A stretch of 12,808 bases of DNA from Porticoccus sp041592135 (GCA_041592135.1 JBFHQR010000055.1), one strand, 5' to 3'. Numbered from the stretch's first letter, positions 1 through 7,053 are shown. Notes: generated from the letters alone by a model not told the origin. Translations and numbers: made by a program.

Positions 1-192
1 CTCGGTGTACCATAGTTCCTGGTGAGCGAGCTTGCCGCGCCGCTGGCGATTGAAGGCGTGCTCTACCAGGGCACAGTGCAGTGCCAGGCAACCTTCATCC
101 CCGAGGGCCGGACGCAGGCGTGTCTTGACGGCTCCGGAGCGAGGCGCCCTGGCAAACTGCACCAGGCAGCCGTCGGGAAAGGCCAGCGTCAT
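1..192 (-). CDS. TIGR04282/DUF2064 family glycosyltransferase-like protein, N-terminal part (3' end off window)
   Basis: Sixty-four codons are visible, starting at an ATG (192-190) and running off the left edge without a stop. The N-terminal segment reads FARAPRSGAVKTRLRPALG (residues 13-31), the pattern that opens the TIGR04282/DUF2064 proteins, which have a GT-A nucleotidyltransferase-like fold related to CofC. The family is usually about 200-240 residues, so about three quarters is missing. The ATG overlaps the TGA of the preceding glycosyltransferase gene in an ATGA arrangement, and I see no strong ribosome binding site, so translation is probably coupled. Family knowledge: TIGR04282 and TIGR04283 proteins often sit together, and in several bacteria next to arsS. 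A role in attaching or activating the sugar part of an arsenosugar is inference; no substrate is shown by the sequence. Confidence 0.85.
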   Translation of the reverse strand, partial: MTLAFPDGCLVQFARAPRSGAVKTRLRPALGDEGCLALHCALVEHAFNRQRRGKLAHQELWYTE

Positions 193-869
193 TGGGGAGT
201 ATCGGGATAGTAGCGCTGCCACAGCGCGCGCGGGGAGACGCCGACAAAGTAAGCCAGTCGCAGGCACCACATCTGCAGGACGGTTTTGAGAATACCCCGC
301 TGCTCCCAGCGGCGACTGGAGGTCAGCACCGGCGCGCCCAGCACGACGGGCCTGACAAGGCGTTTCAGCTGGCGGCAGAGGGCCACGTCCTCCATCAGCG
401 CAATGGCTGGAAAGCCGCCCCGCTGTTCAAACAGCTCGCGCCGCACAAACAGCGCCTGGTCACCGGTGCCGATACCGGTGAGGCGCGAACGCCAGGTCAT
501 GGCCCGCTCAATGACCCGGAACAAGCCCTGTTTGCCACTGAGTCGGACAGGGAAAAATCCCCATTGCGCAGCCGCCAGCCAATGGGGTGCGAAGCCCTCC
601 GGCAGACGGGTATCGGCGTGCAGAAACAGCAGGTATTCGGCATTTGATTGTCCGGCGCCGGCATTCATCTGCAGCGCCCGCCCCGGCGACCCACTGATTA
701 GCCGGTCGACGTGGGGGTGGGCCAACACCATGGTGTCATCGCCGCTGCCGCCATCCACCAGGATAATCTCGACACCGGCTCGGCGCAGCGGAGCGAGACT
801 GCGGAGGCAATCACCGATCTGGGCCTGTTCATTGAGCACCGGAATCACCACACTGAGGGACGGGGGCAT
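189..869 (-). CDS. Family 2 glycosyltransferase, TIGR04283 type (arsenosugar-cluster associated)
   Basis: A 226-residue GT-A glycosyltransferase. It opens with SVVIPVLNE (6-14), has a VDGGSGDDT nucleotide-binding stretch (38-46), a metal-binding DxD-like HADT (84-87) in LFLHADTRLP, GDQALFVRR (136-144) and an acidic LMEDVALCRQL acceptor-side motif (158-168). The C-terminal part (193-213) is hydrophobic and may lie on the inner membrane. Length and motif order match the TIGR04283 subfamily. The start is fixed by context: its ATG overlaps the arsS TGA by one base (TGATG), and a GGAG lies ten bases upstream inside arsS. Its own stop overlaps the next start by four bases. Such coupling implies the three proteins are made together. 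The donor and acceptor sugars are unknown; involvement in arsenosugar assembly is inferred from the partner gene. Confidence 0.9.
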   Translation of the reverse strand: MPPSLSVVIPVLNEQAQIGDCLRSLAPLRRAGVEIILVDGGSGDDTMVLAHPHVDRLISGSPGRALQMNAGAGQSNAEYLLFLHADTRLPEGFAPHWLAAAQWGFFPVRLSGKQGLFRVIERAMTWRSRLTGIGTGDQALFVRRELFEQRGGFPAIALMEDVALCRQLKRLVRPVVLGAPVLTSSRRWEQRGILKTVLQMWCLRLAYFVGVSPRALWQRYYPDTPQ

Positions 870-1846
870 CAGACCAGCGCTCCACCACAGCTACTGCCCT
901 GTCCGGCGGTACAGCCATAACAGTGCTCACCGATGGCGATCGGCTGCCCGATCAGGTCATCGTGGAGCAGATCGCGCAGATGACGCGAGCGGGTTGAGGC
1001 GATCAGGACGGCAGAATCGGACGCCATGGGCAGCTCTAACATCTGGTTAAAATCGCAATCGTAAAGGTAACCCTGCCAATCCACGCTGACCGTGTCGCGA
1101 CACATCAGCCCGGCGAGGTTGGATGACTGGAAATTGTCCCGCAACAACTGCATATACGCCTGGTATGCCCCCTTGGCCAACAAGCTCGCCCCAAAGCGGC
1201 TGATGGGCATATTGGCAAGGGTGTACAGGCGGTTAAAACGGATACCGAAATCCTCCAGCAGACGCTGCTGGTAATCCCGTTCCAGCGGCTGTTGTGGGGG
1301 GGGCAGAAAAGCGCCTCCGGGGTTGTAGACCAGGTTGAGGGGCAGTTGCGGGTCGCTGCCGTAACCCAGCGTGTTGAGCAACTGAAGCGCCTCGATACTC
1401 TGTCGAAAAACCCCTTTGCCGCGCTGCTGGTCGACATTGTTCTCGGTATAACAGGGCAGTGAGGCGACAACGGTAACCCGCTGCTGCGCCAGGAACGCTG
1501 CCAGGTCCTCATAACCGGGCTGCAGCAGGATCGTCAGGTTGCAGCGGTCAATCACCTCGACCCCCAGCTGCACCGCTTCCGCCACCAGATAGCGGAAGTG
1601 GGGATTCATCTCCGGGGCGCCACCGGTCAGGTCCAGGGTGGCGGGACGACGCTGGCGCAACACCGCCAGTAGCAGTTCGACAGTTTCCCGATCCATCAGC
1701 TCCGTGCGAGTGGGGCCGGCGTTGACATGACAGTGGCTACAGCTCTGGTTGCACAAATAGCCCAGATTGGCCTGCAGTGTGGCGAAACCGGTTCGTTGCA
1801 ACGGGGGAAAGTCTGTTTCCAGCAATAGCGGTCTGGTGTCTTGCAT
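869..1846 (-). CDS. arsS: Arsenosugar biosynthesis radical SAM protein ArsS
   Basis: A 325-residue radical SAM enzyme. The 4Fe-4S ligands are C32, C36 and C39 (CNQSCSHC), followed by LDLTGGAPEMNPHF (71-84), the SAM-binding GGE-like motif. Downstream cysteines C249 and C264, with C309, C312 and C320 in the tail HCYGCTAGQGSSCGG, are typical of the TIGR04167/DUF3641 family and could hold an auxiliary cluster. ArsS proteins are linked to adding a 5'-deoxyadenosyl group to dimethylated arsenic, the step that founds arsenosugars. The methyltransferase ArsM normally supplies the substrate, but no arsM lies within the window. This is the first gene of a coupled set with two glycosyltransferase-like genes. 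The ribosome binding site upstream of the ATG is poor, and there is no better in-frame start. Eight cytosines in a row (coding strand, 1296-1303) encode Pro182-184. Confidence 0.93.
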   Translation of the reverse strand: MQDTRPLLLETDFPPLQRTGFATLQANLGYLCNQSCSHCHVNAGPTRTELMDRETVELLLAVLRQRRPATLDLTGGAPEMNPHFRYLVAEAVQLGVEVIDRCNLTILLQPGYEDLAAFLAQQRVTVVASLPCYTENNVDQQRGKGVFRQSIEALQLLNTLGYGSDPQLPLNLVYNPGGAFLPPPQQPLERDYQQRLLEDFGIRFNRLYTLANMPISRFGASLLAKGAYQAYMQLLRDNFQSSNLAGLMCRDTVSVDWQGYLYDCDFNQMLELPMASDSAVLIASTRSRHLRDLLHDDLIGQPIAIGEHCYGCTAGQGSSCGGALV

Positions 1847-1917
1847 AGGGGCATTCTGCCAAGCTGAGAGACTGTCTGCATGTGACCGGCAGCCACAGGA
1901 AAAGTTTACCGGTGCCG

Positions 1918-1934
1918 ATACTGACAGGTAGTAT
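1918..1934. promoter_or_regulatory. Candidate operator palindrome between arsS and cobB
   Basis: ATACT, seven bases (GACAGGT), then AGTAT form a perfect five-base inverted repeat in the 123-bp gap between the divergent arsS and cobB starts. It overlaps a possible cobB -10 (TATTAT, 1932-1937). An alternative cobB promoter is CTGACA (1921-1926), 17 bases, TTTAGT (1944-1949); neither is strong. A regulator binding here could control one or both genes. No regulator gene is visible nearby, and I do not recognise the motif as that of a known family, so this stays a candidate. Confidence 0.3.
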
Positions 1935-1969
1935 TATTCCGGTTTTAGTACAGCAGGGAAATCACCCCC

Positions 1970-2683
1970 ATGAGCAACCTCCCCTACCAGTCGATCGTGG
2001 TGCTGACCGGCGCCGGTATTTCAGCGGAGTCGGGCATCCGCACCTTCCGCGCCAGTGATGGCCTGTGGGAGGAACATCGTATCGAGGATGTGGCCTCGCC
2101 GGAAGGCTTTTTGCGGGACCCTGCCACCGTGCATCACTTTTACAACCTGCGCCGCGAGCAACTGCTGCATCAGGGCACAGCGCCCAATCCGGCCCATCGC
2201 GTGCTGGCGGAATTTGAAGCCCGCTTCCCCGGCAAGTTCACCCTGGTGACCCAAAATATCGACAATCTTCACGAACAGGCGGGCAGCCGGGCACCCCTGC
2301 ACATGCACGGCGAATTGCTGAAAATGCGCTGCGGTCACAGCGGGAGGATTTTCGACTGCCTGGAGGAGACATCGCCCACATCGGTTTGTCCCTGCTGCGG
2401 CGCACCGGGCAACCTGCGCCCACATGTGGTGTGGTTTGGGGAAATGCCCCTCTATATGGATGCTATTTACGCAGCACTGGATGCCTGCGACCTGTTCATC
2501 GCCATTGGCACTTCCGGCAACGTCTATCCGGCGGCGGGATTTTTCGAAGTGGCCCGCGCTGCGGGCGCCCATACCGTGGAACTCAACCTGGAACCTTCCA
2601 CCAATGGCTCCCACTTTCGAGAACAGCGCTACGGACTGGCCTCGGCCATCGTACCCGCCTACTTGAATAGCCTTTGCGCCTAA
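1970..2683 (+). CDS. cobB: NAD-dependent protein lysine deacylase CobB (class III sirtuin, short form)
   Basis: A 237-residue sirtuin that removes acetyl and probably succinyl groups from lysines using NAD+. It carries the NAD-binding GAGISAESGIRTFR (14-27), TQNIDNLHEQAG (94-105), the catalytic His113 in HMHGE, and RPHVVWFGE followed by FIAIGTSG. Tyr58 and Arg61 (YNLR) match the acyl-carboxylate-binding Tyr and Arg of desuccinylase sirtuins (E. coli CobB Tyr92/Arg95, human SIRT5), which supports desuccinylase ability. Cys121, Cys130, Cys140, Cys142 and Cys143 offer zinc ligands. Compared with E. coli CobB it lacks the N-terminal extension of about 34 residues, like the short E. coli isoform. 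The ATG is preceded by AGGGA at a ten-base spacing. It stands alone on this strand, and its stop overlaps that of the convergent deacylase gene. Confidence 0.96.
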   Translation: MSNLPYQSIVVLTGAGISAESGIRTFRASDGLWEEHRIEDVASPEGFLRDPATVHHFYNLRREQLLHQGTAPNPAHRVLAEFEARFPGKFTLVTQNIDNLHEQAGSRAPLHMHGELLKMRCGHSGRIFDCLEETSPTSVCPCCGAPGNLRPHVVWFGEMPLYMDAIYAALDACDLFIAIGTSGNVYPAAGFFEVARAAGAHTVELNLEPSTNGSHFREQRYGLASAIVPAYLNSLCA

Positions 2684-3798
2684 CCCGATAGCACACCACC
2701 CTTGCCCTCTCCGGCAAATACCGGCCAGTGATCGTCGGACGGCGCTTCCTCCCGCTGGTGGTAGGCTTCCTTGACCGCATACAGCAGGCAGTCACTGACC
2801 GCAATGAGCGGCGAAGTGGTCACCATAAACAGCTTCAATGTGATCGCGGGGTATAGCTTGCCTTCCCTGGCCACAAAATACTGCTCGATAACATTGTTTC
2901 CCAGGGCATCCACCAGCCTGAGTGCATCCAGTCCCCGCGCCCCTAGCCAGGCGAGGGGTGAACCGGGCCGGGCCACACCAAAATTGCGCCGGTCGATGTG
3001 CAGCGGCAAGGTGATATCCATGCCCGGGCGGGGCTGGTCCGCATAGCAGAGACTGGCCCCCTCAAGCAGCTCAAGGCGCACCGGATGGCGATAGATATCC
3101 ATTTCCAGCATGCCTTCCCGTATGCCCTCATCCACCTGGGCCAGGTTCTCCGCCCCCATAAAACGTTGCAGGCCCTGCAGGGCGATGTGGTCCGAGAGTA
3201 CCTGGGCGGCCCCGCCGCACTCGACCGTCAGAATGGGACAGCCGAGATCACTGACCTCCATCAGGGCGCCCAGGCGAATGTCGGTCACAACCAGCCGGTG
3301 GGTAAACAGTGCCGCCAGTTCCAGGAAACAATTGTGTTCGGCAGCGCACACGGCAAAGGCCGGACCGTCGCCCGAGGTGTTATGGAGATCAATGACCGCC
3401 TCCGGGGCGTGCTCGCGAATCAGCTCCAGCAGCGCGCGCGCCAGCTGCCCCTGTTCCCCGTCAAATGGTGGCCCAAACAAGCGATTCATATCCCGCTGAC
3501 AATTCAGGAAGCGGTGGCTGAACCCCGGTTCGGCCAGCGCGGCTGCCACCGAGACAATGGCCAGCAGGGTGGTCACCTGCGGCTGAAATTCGTCGCGCAA
3601 TAATTGGTGGATGGCCTTCAGCCCGGAGGGTTCGTTGCCGTGCAACAAGGTGACCACAAAGCGACAGCGACTCCCGTCCCGACCGTCCAGGCGGATCAGG
3701 GTCGGGGCTGACAGTTCGCGCAAAAAGTCCTCCACGGTCTCGGGAATCCGTGACGGAGACGGATTGTGAAGTACCCGGAACGCTGCGAACTCTGACAT
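2680..3798 (-). CDS. Succinylglutamate desuccinylase / aspartoacylase family zinc hydrolase
   Basis: A 372-residue member of the AstE/AspA branch of the M14-type zinc hydrolases, which cleave the amide between an acyl group and an amino acid. Zinc ligands are His53 and Glu56 (LLHGNEPSG) and His139 (IDLHNTSG); the substrate-binding motif RDMNRLF (102-108) matches the RDxNR of aspartoacylase, and Glu193 in LTVECGG is the likely catalytic glutamate. AstE and aspartoacylase are usually about 310-340 residues, so this protein has a longer C-terminal part. It is not next to other arginine succinyltransferase genes, so a role in arginine breakdown is unlikely. It follows the GCS2-like ligase gene by 60 bp on the same strand, suggesting one transcript and an opposing make/break pair. 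The ribosome binding site (GAGG, about 13 bases upstream) is weak. The substrate is unknown. Confidence 0.88.
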   Translation of the reverse strand: MSEFAAFRVLHNPSPSRIPETVEDFLRELSAPTLIRLDGRDGSRCRFVVTLLHGNEPSGLKAIHQLLRDEFQPQVTTLLAIVSVAAALAEPGFSHRFLNCQRDMNRLFGPPFDGEQGQLARALLELIREHAPEAVIDLHNTSGDGPAFAVCAAEHNCFLELAALFTHRLVVTDIRLGALMEVSDLGCPILTVECGGAAQVLSDHIALQGLQRFMGAENLAQVDEGIREGMLEMDIYRHPVRLELLEGASLCYADQPRPGMDITLPLHIDRRNFGVARPGSPLAWLGARGLDALRLVDALGNNVIEQYFVAREGKLYPAITLKLFMVTTSPLIAVSDCLLYAVKEAYHQREEAPSDDHWPVFAGEGKGGVLSG

Positions 3799-3858
3799 AA
3801 AACGGCTGATACCTCGCTGTCATTTACCCAAATTTTAACACCGCCTACCGACGACCGC

Positions 3859-5346
3859 TCACAGGTCCGGCCAGCGGGCCACCGGGATGTTCTGCTCTGA
3901 AAAGCGGCGATAACCCTGCACCAGATCCTGGCTGGCCTGCTGGCGGGAGCATTGGCCCGCCAGCAGGCGGTTGAATTGCCGCAACTGCCAGCTGGCACCG
4001 GTCTGTCGGCACTGTAGGCGCTCTTCAATCAGCGCCAGCCAGCGGGCAGTTTCACCCGGGGCAACACCGATCTCCACCAGTCCCTCCCCGGCAAGGTGCA
4101 AGAGCTGTCGAAGCACATCGACCAGAGGCCGCTCCGTCAGTCCATTCTGTCGGGCAGTGGGCCAATAAACCATGGCCTCCATGCCAAACTGGGCGGCGCG
4201 ATAAAAATTCTCGCAGGCACAGGGAAATGGCTGCGCCGACAACAATGGATCAATTCCCCGCGCCAACCCCTGTGCCAGGCCGATAAACAGGGCGGCATTC
4301 GCCACCATGTCGGCGATAGAGGGTCCGGCGGGCAGCCCGCGCATTTCGATGCGCAGGTGAGGCTCCCCGCCCGGATCGTAGATGGGTCGGTTCCAGGACC
4401 AGATGGTGCCATCGTGCAAGCACAGTTCCGCCAGTTTGGGCGTGCCCCCCCTGGCCACCACGGCCAACGGCTCTTCGTCGCTGACGATGGGAATCAAGGG
4501 CGGATAGAGCTGTACTGTTTCGCGAAACAGTTCGAACGGGCTGTGGCGCAGCCAGCCATGGCCAAAGCTGACCCTCGGTGGTGGACAGCGCAGTCCGGGC
4601 ACGGAAACCAGTCCGTCGATGGCCTGGCAGAACAGTGGCACCCGGGTTTCCTGCCACAACCGGTGCCCCAGCAACAGCGGGGAGTTGGCCGCCACCCCGA
4701 TCATCAACGGGGTGATCAACTGCACCGCATTCCAGAGCCTGACAAAGTCCGTGCCGGCCGGGCGGTAGTGAATCTGGAAGGAGGTACAGGCCCCCTCCAC
4801 CGTCACATCTTCGTGCACCAGCTGCATCACATCCTGGCCTTCAATGCGGATCCCGCGGCTGCTGTCCCGGCTCTGTCGGATCGCCTCCGCCAGCACGTGA
4901 TAGCGGGGAATATCGGTCATCGCCTGGGGGCCAAAATCGCCTTCGCGGAGAGTTGGCAAGATGCCGATGGCAAGCACCGAGCCATCCCGCCGGGCCATGA
5001 AGGCGCGCAACAGCGACAGCTTGTCCAGCAGCTGTTGTTGCAGAGCGGAAAAAGGTTCGCCACGGGCCTTGACCGGCTCGAGGTTGAGTTCCAGGTTGTA
5101 GCGGTTCAACTCCAGCGTCAGCCCCGCGTCCCTGAATGCCCGCTGCACCAGCAGGTTATCCGGAACGGGATAGCCGTCGCCGTCCACCAGGTACAGTTCC
5201 AGTTCGGCACCGATACTGGCTTCACCCGCGCCAAAACCGGGGCGCTGCAACACCCGTTCCAGGGCATCCAGACAACAGTGCAGCTTGCTCTGGAATGCCT
5301 GGAAGTCCTCGCTGCGGAAGCTGGCCTGCTGAATTGACTGGCCCAT
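3859..5346 (-). CDS. GCS2-family carboxylate-amine ligase (glutamate-cysteine ligase-like)
   Basis: A 495-residue protein of the glutamine-synthetase-fold GCS2 superfamily, which joins a carboxylate to an amine using ATP. The metal-binding strand is IGAELELYLVD (45-55), with a second acidic strand NLELNLEPVKA (84-94), HEDVTVEGACTSFQIHYR (178-195) and the ATP-side HLRIEMRGLPAGPSIAD (330-346). These match the order of motifs in EgtA/YbdK-type ligases. Whether it makes gamma-glutamylcysteine cannot be told from sequence; the fixed partnership with a deacylase and a glutamate-synthase-like gene hints at another amide product. The start is well supported: a GGGGAG lies eight bases before the ATG. 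The gap to the upstream FMN gene is 42 bp and holds inverted repeats that may affect this ribosome binding site. I am sure of the family, not of the reaction. Confidence 0.85.
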   Translation of the reverse strand: MGQSIQQASFRSEDFQAFQSKLHCCLDALERVLQRPGFGAGEASIGAELELYLVDGDGYPVPDNLLVQRAFRDAGLTLELNRYNLELNLEPVKARGEPFSALQQQLLDKLSLLRAFMARRDGSVLAIGILPTLREGDFGPQAMTDIPRYHVLAEAIRQSRDSSRGIRIEGQDVMQLVHEDVTVEGACTSFQIHYRPAGTDFVRLWNAVQLITPLMIGVAANSPLLLGHRLWQETRVPLFCQAIDGLVSVPGLRCPPPRVSFGHGWLRHSPFELFRETVQLYPPLIPIVSDEEPLAVVARGGTPKLAELCLHDGTIWSWNRPIYDPGGEPHLRIEMRGLPAGPSIADMVANAALFIGLAQGLARGIDPLLSAQPFPCACENFYRAAQFGMEAMVYWPTARQNGLTERPLVDVLRQLLHLAGEGLVEIGVAPGETARWLALIEERLQCRQTGASWQLRQFNRLLAGQCSRQQASQDLVQGYRRFSEQNIPVARWPDL

Positions 5347-5354
5347 CAGCTTTA

Positions 5355-5400
5355 CTCCCCCCGTATCAGGGGCTGACTTGAACCTTAATTATGGCCCCTG
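5355..5400 (-). promoter_or_regulatory. Intercistronic alternative stem-loops over the ligase ribosome binding site
   Basis: On the minus strand, CAGGGGC (5400-5394, inside the last codons of the FMN gene) is perfectly complementary to GCCCCTG (5373-5367) across a 20-base loop. The same CCCC can instead pair with the GGGG at 5363-5355 that forms the Shine-Dalgarno of the GCS2-like gene (CCCC, six bases, GGGG). The two pairings exclude each other, so the site could couple translation of the two genes. No U-run follows, so it is not an ordinary terminator. The complementarity is seen; a regulatory role is inference. Confidence 0.35.
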
Positions 5401-6921
5401 TTCCGGAAACCGACTCAGGTGGGCGCCTCGGGGCACCGTGGGAAAGAGCTTTTCCAGGCTCTCGGAACGGCCCGATGCCGTTTCCATACGGGCGTGTTTG
5501 CGACGCAATTGACGCGGCTCCAGCACACCACAGGAGTGGGCGATCATGCCCACATCATAGGTCATATTGAACACATAGTTGGCCACCCGCTCCGATTTGA
5601 GCGTCGGGTCGAGCCCCTTTTGCAACCTGGGGTCGTGGGTCGTCACCCCGGTGGGGCAGGTATTTTTGTTGCACTGCATGGCCTGGATACAGCCCAGTGA
5701 GAACATGAAACCCCGCGCGGAGGTGACGAAGTCAGCCCCCATGCAAAGTGCCCAGGCCACGCCGGAGGGGACAATCATCTTGCCGGAGGCCACCACCTTG
5801 ATGCGTTCCCGCAGCCCGTAGCCATTCAGCAAGTCCACCACGGCGGGCAGACTCTCCCGAATCGGCATGCCCATGTAATCCATCAATGCCTGGGGTGCCG
5901 CACCCGACCCGCCTTCGGCGCCGTCCACCGTGATGAAATCCGGGGCCGATTCAATACCGCGCGTTAGAATCAAGTCGAACAGCTCTGCCAGCCAGTCGGT
6001 ATCGCCCACCACGCCCTTGAACCCCACCGGCTTGCCGGTTGCCCGGCGCACCTGCTCAATCATGTCCAGCAAGTCGGCGGCATTGGCGATTTCCGGATGA
6101 CGGTTGGGGCTGATGGCATCCTGGCCGATGTCGATGGCGCGGATACGGGCCACCTCCTCGGTCACCTTGGCCGCGGGCAGAATACCGCCCTTGCCCGGTT
6201 TGGCGCCCTGGCTCAACTTGATTTCGAACATTTTCACTTCCGGATAAGCGGCAACGGCCGCCAGCCGCTCCTCACTGAGCAGCCCTTTGGCGTCGCGAAC
6301 CCCAAATTTGGCGGTGCCAATCTGGAACACCAGGTCGCAGCCCCCTTCCAAATGATAGGGCGCCAACCCGCCCTCGCCGGTATTCATCCAGCAACCCGCC
6401 CTGGCCGCTCCGCGGGACAGGGCCCGCACCGCCGGCTTGGACAGGGCGCCATAACTCATACCGGAAATATTGATAATGGACGCGGTGGTGTAGGGATGCT
6501 CACAGTAGGGGCCGATGGTGATCGGACTGGGCGCCACCGCGTCCTCCCCCCGGGTGGGGTAAGCGCAGTTGACAAAATAGATGGACCCCACCGGCCTGAG
6601 ATCCCGGGTGGAGCCGAACGCCAAAGTGCGATCCACATCCTTGGCCGCGCGGTAGACCCATGCCCGCTCGGCCCGGTTGAAGGGCATTTCCTCGCGGTCC
6701 ATGGCATAGAAGTACTGGCGGAAGAACTCGCCCATGTGCTCGAACAAATAGCGAAAGCGGCCAATCACCGGGTAATTGCGGCGCACCGCGTGTCGGGTCT
6801 GGGTGACATCGATGATGTACAGCACAGCCACCCAGATCAGCCCCAGCCCCAACGAGACCACAAACAGGGCCGCCAGCGAGTTGAGAATGGCATATATCCA
6901 GTTCGAGGCCGCAAGCTCCAT
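5389..6921 (-). CDS. Membrane-anchored FMN/Fe-S glutamate-synthase-like protein (GltS FMN-domain family)
   Basis: A 510-residue protein equal to the FMN/iron-sulphur synthase domain of glutamate synthase. Residues 9-37 form a hydrophobic N-terminal anchor. The FMN barrel follows, with NISGMSYGALS (151-161), TGEGGL (181-186), LSQGAKPGKGG (236-246) and VDGAEGGSGAAP (332-343). A C-x5-C-x4-C cluster motif (C411, C417, C422; CNKNTCPTGV) matches the 3Fe-4S site of GltB. The glutamine amidotransferase domain and the C-terminal GXGXG domain of GltB are absent, as in YerD-type proteins of about 500 residues. It may therefore transfer amino groups without glutaminase activity, or act as a different flavin oxidoreductase; the reaction is unknown. 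The open frame extends to 7017, but the ATG at 6921 has AAAGG seven bases upstream and begins at the family's usual point, so I prefer it. First of three same-strand genes. Confidence 0.88.
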   Translation of the reverse strand: MELAASNWIYAILNSLAALFVVSLGLGLIWVAVLYIIDVTQTRHAVRRNYPVIGRFRYLFEHMGEFFRQYFYAMDREEMPFNRAERAWVYRAAKDVDRTLAFGSTRDLRPVGSIYFVNCAYPTRGEDAVAPSPITIGPYCEHPYTTASIINISGMSYGALSKPAVRALSRGAARAGCWMNTGEGGLAPYHLEGGCDLVFQIGTAKFGVRDAKGLLSEERLAAVAAYPEVKMFEIKLSQGAKPGKGGILPAAKVTEEVARIRAIDIGQDAISPNRHPEIANAADLLDMIEQVRRATGKPVGFKGVVGDTDWLAELFDLILTRGIESAPDFITVDGAEGGSGAAPQALMDYMGMPIRESLPAVVDLLNGYGLRERIKVVASGKMIVPSGVAWALCMGADFVTSARGFMFSLGCIQAMQCNKNTCPTGVTTHDPRLQKGLDPTLKSERVANYVFNMTYDVGMIAHSCGVLEPRQLRRKHARMETASGRSESLEKLFPTVPRGAHLSRFPEQGP

Positions 6922-6928
6922 AAACCAA

Positions 6929-6933
6929 CCTTT
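6929..6933 (-). promoter_or_regulatory. Shine-Dalgarno that decides the FMN gene start
   Basis: AAAGG on the minus strand, seven bases before the ATG at 6921. The upstream in-frame Mets at 7017 and 6990 lack a comparable site and would add an uncharacteristic polar leader before the membrane segment. Confidence 0.6.
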
Positions 6934-7053
6934 CAAAGTCCTGTCCAGGGGGCACGGCGACACCGGATCGGCGCCCCCGCCTGTCGCCATGTTACGCTTG
7001 CGCCGCGTCCAATCCAATTGATCTTAACGGTGGAGTAAGCGTTTAAAACTGGG

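Noticed and set aside
869..871. The arsS TGA as a possible selenocysteine codon
   Set aside because: It lies at the expected family end just after the cysteine tail, and overlaps the start of a confident downstream gene. No selenocysteine insertion hairpin was evident.
4096..5337. Long open frame (413 codons) on the plus strand opposite the GCS2-like gene
   Set aside because: It is rich in His, Gln and Gly with no recognisable domain, as expected for the antisense of a GC-rich gene, while the minus-strand frame carries clear ligase motifs.
6097..7038. Open frame (313 codons) on the plus strand opposite the FMN protein gene
   Set aside because: Same antisense composition, no motif, and it covers the coding region and promoter area of a well-supported gene.
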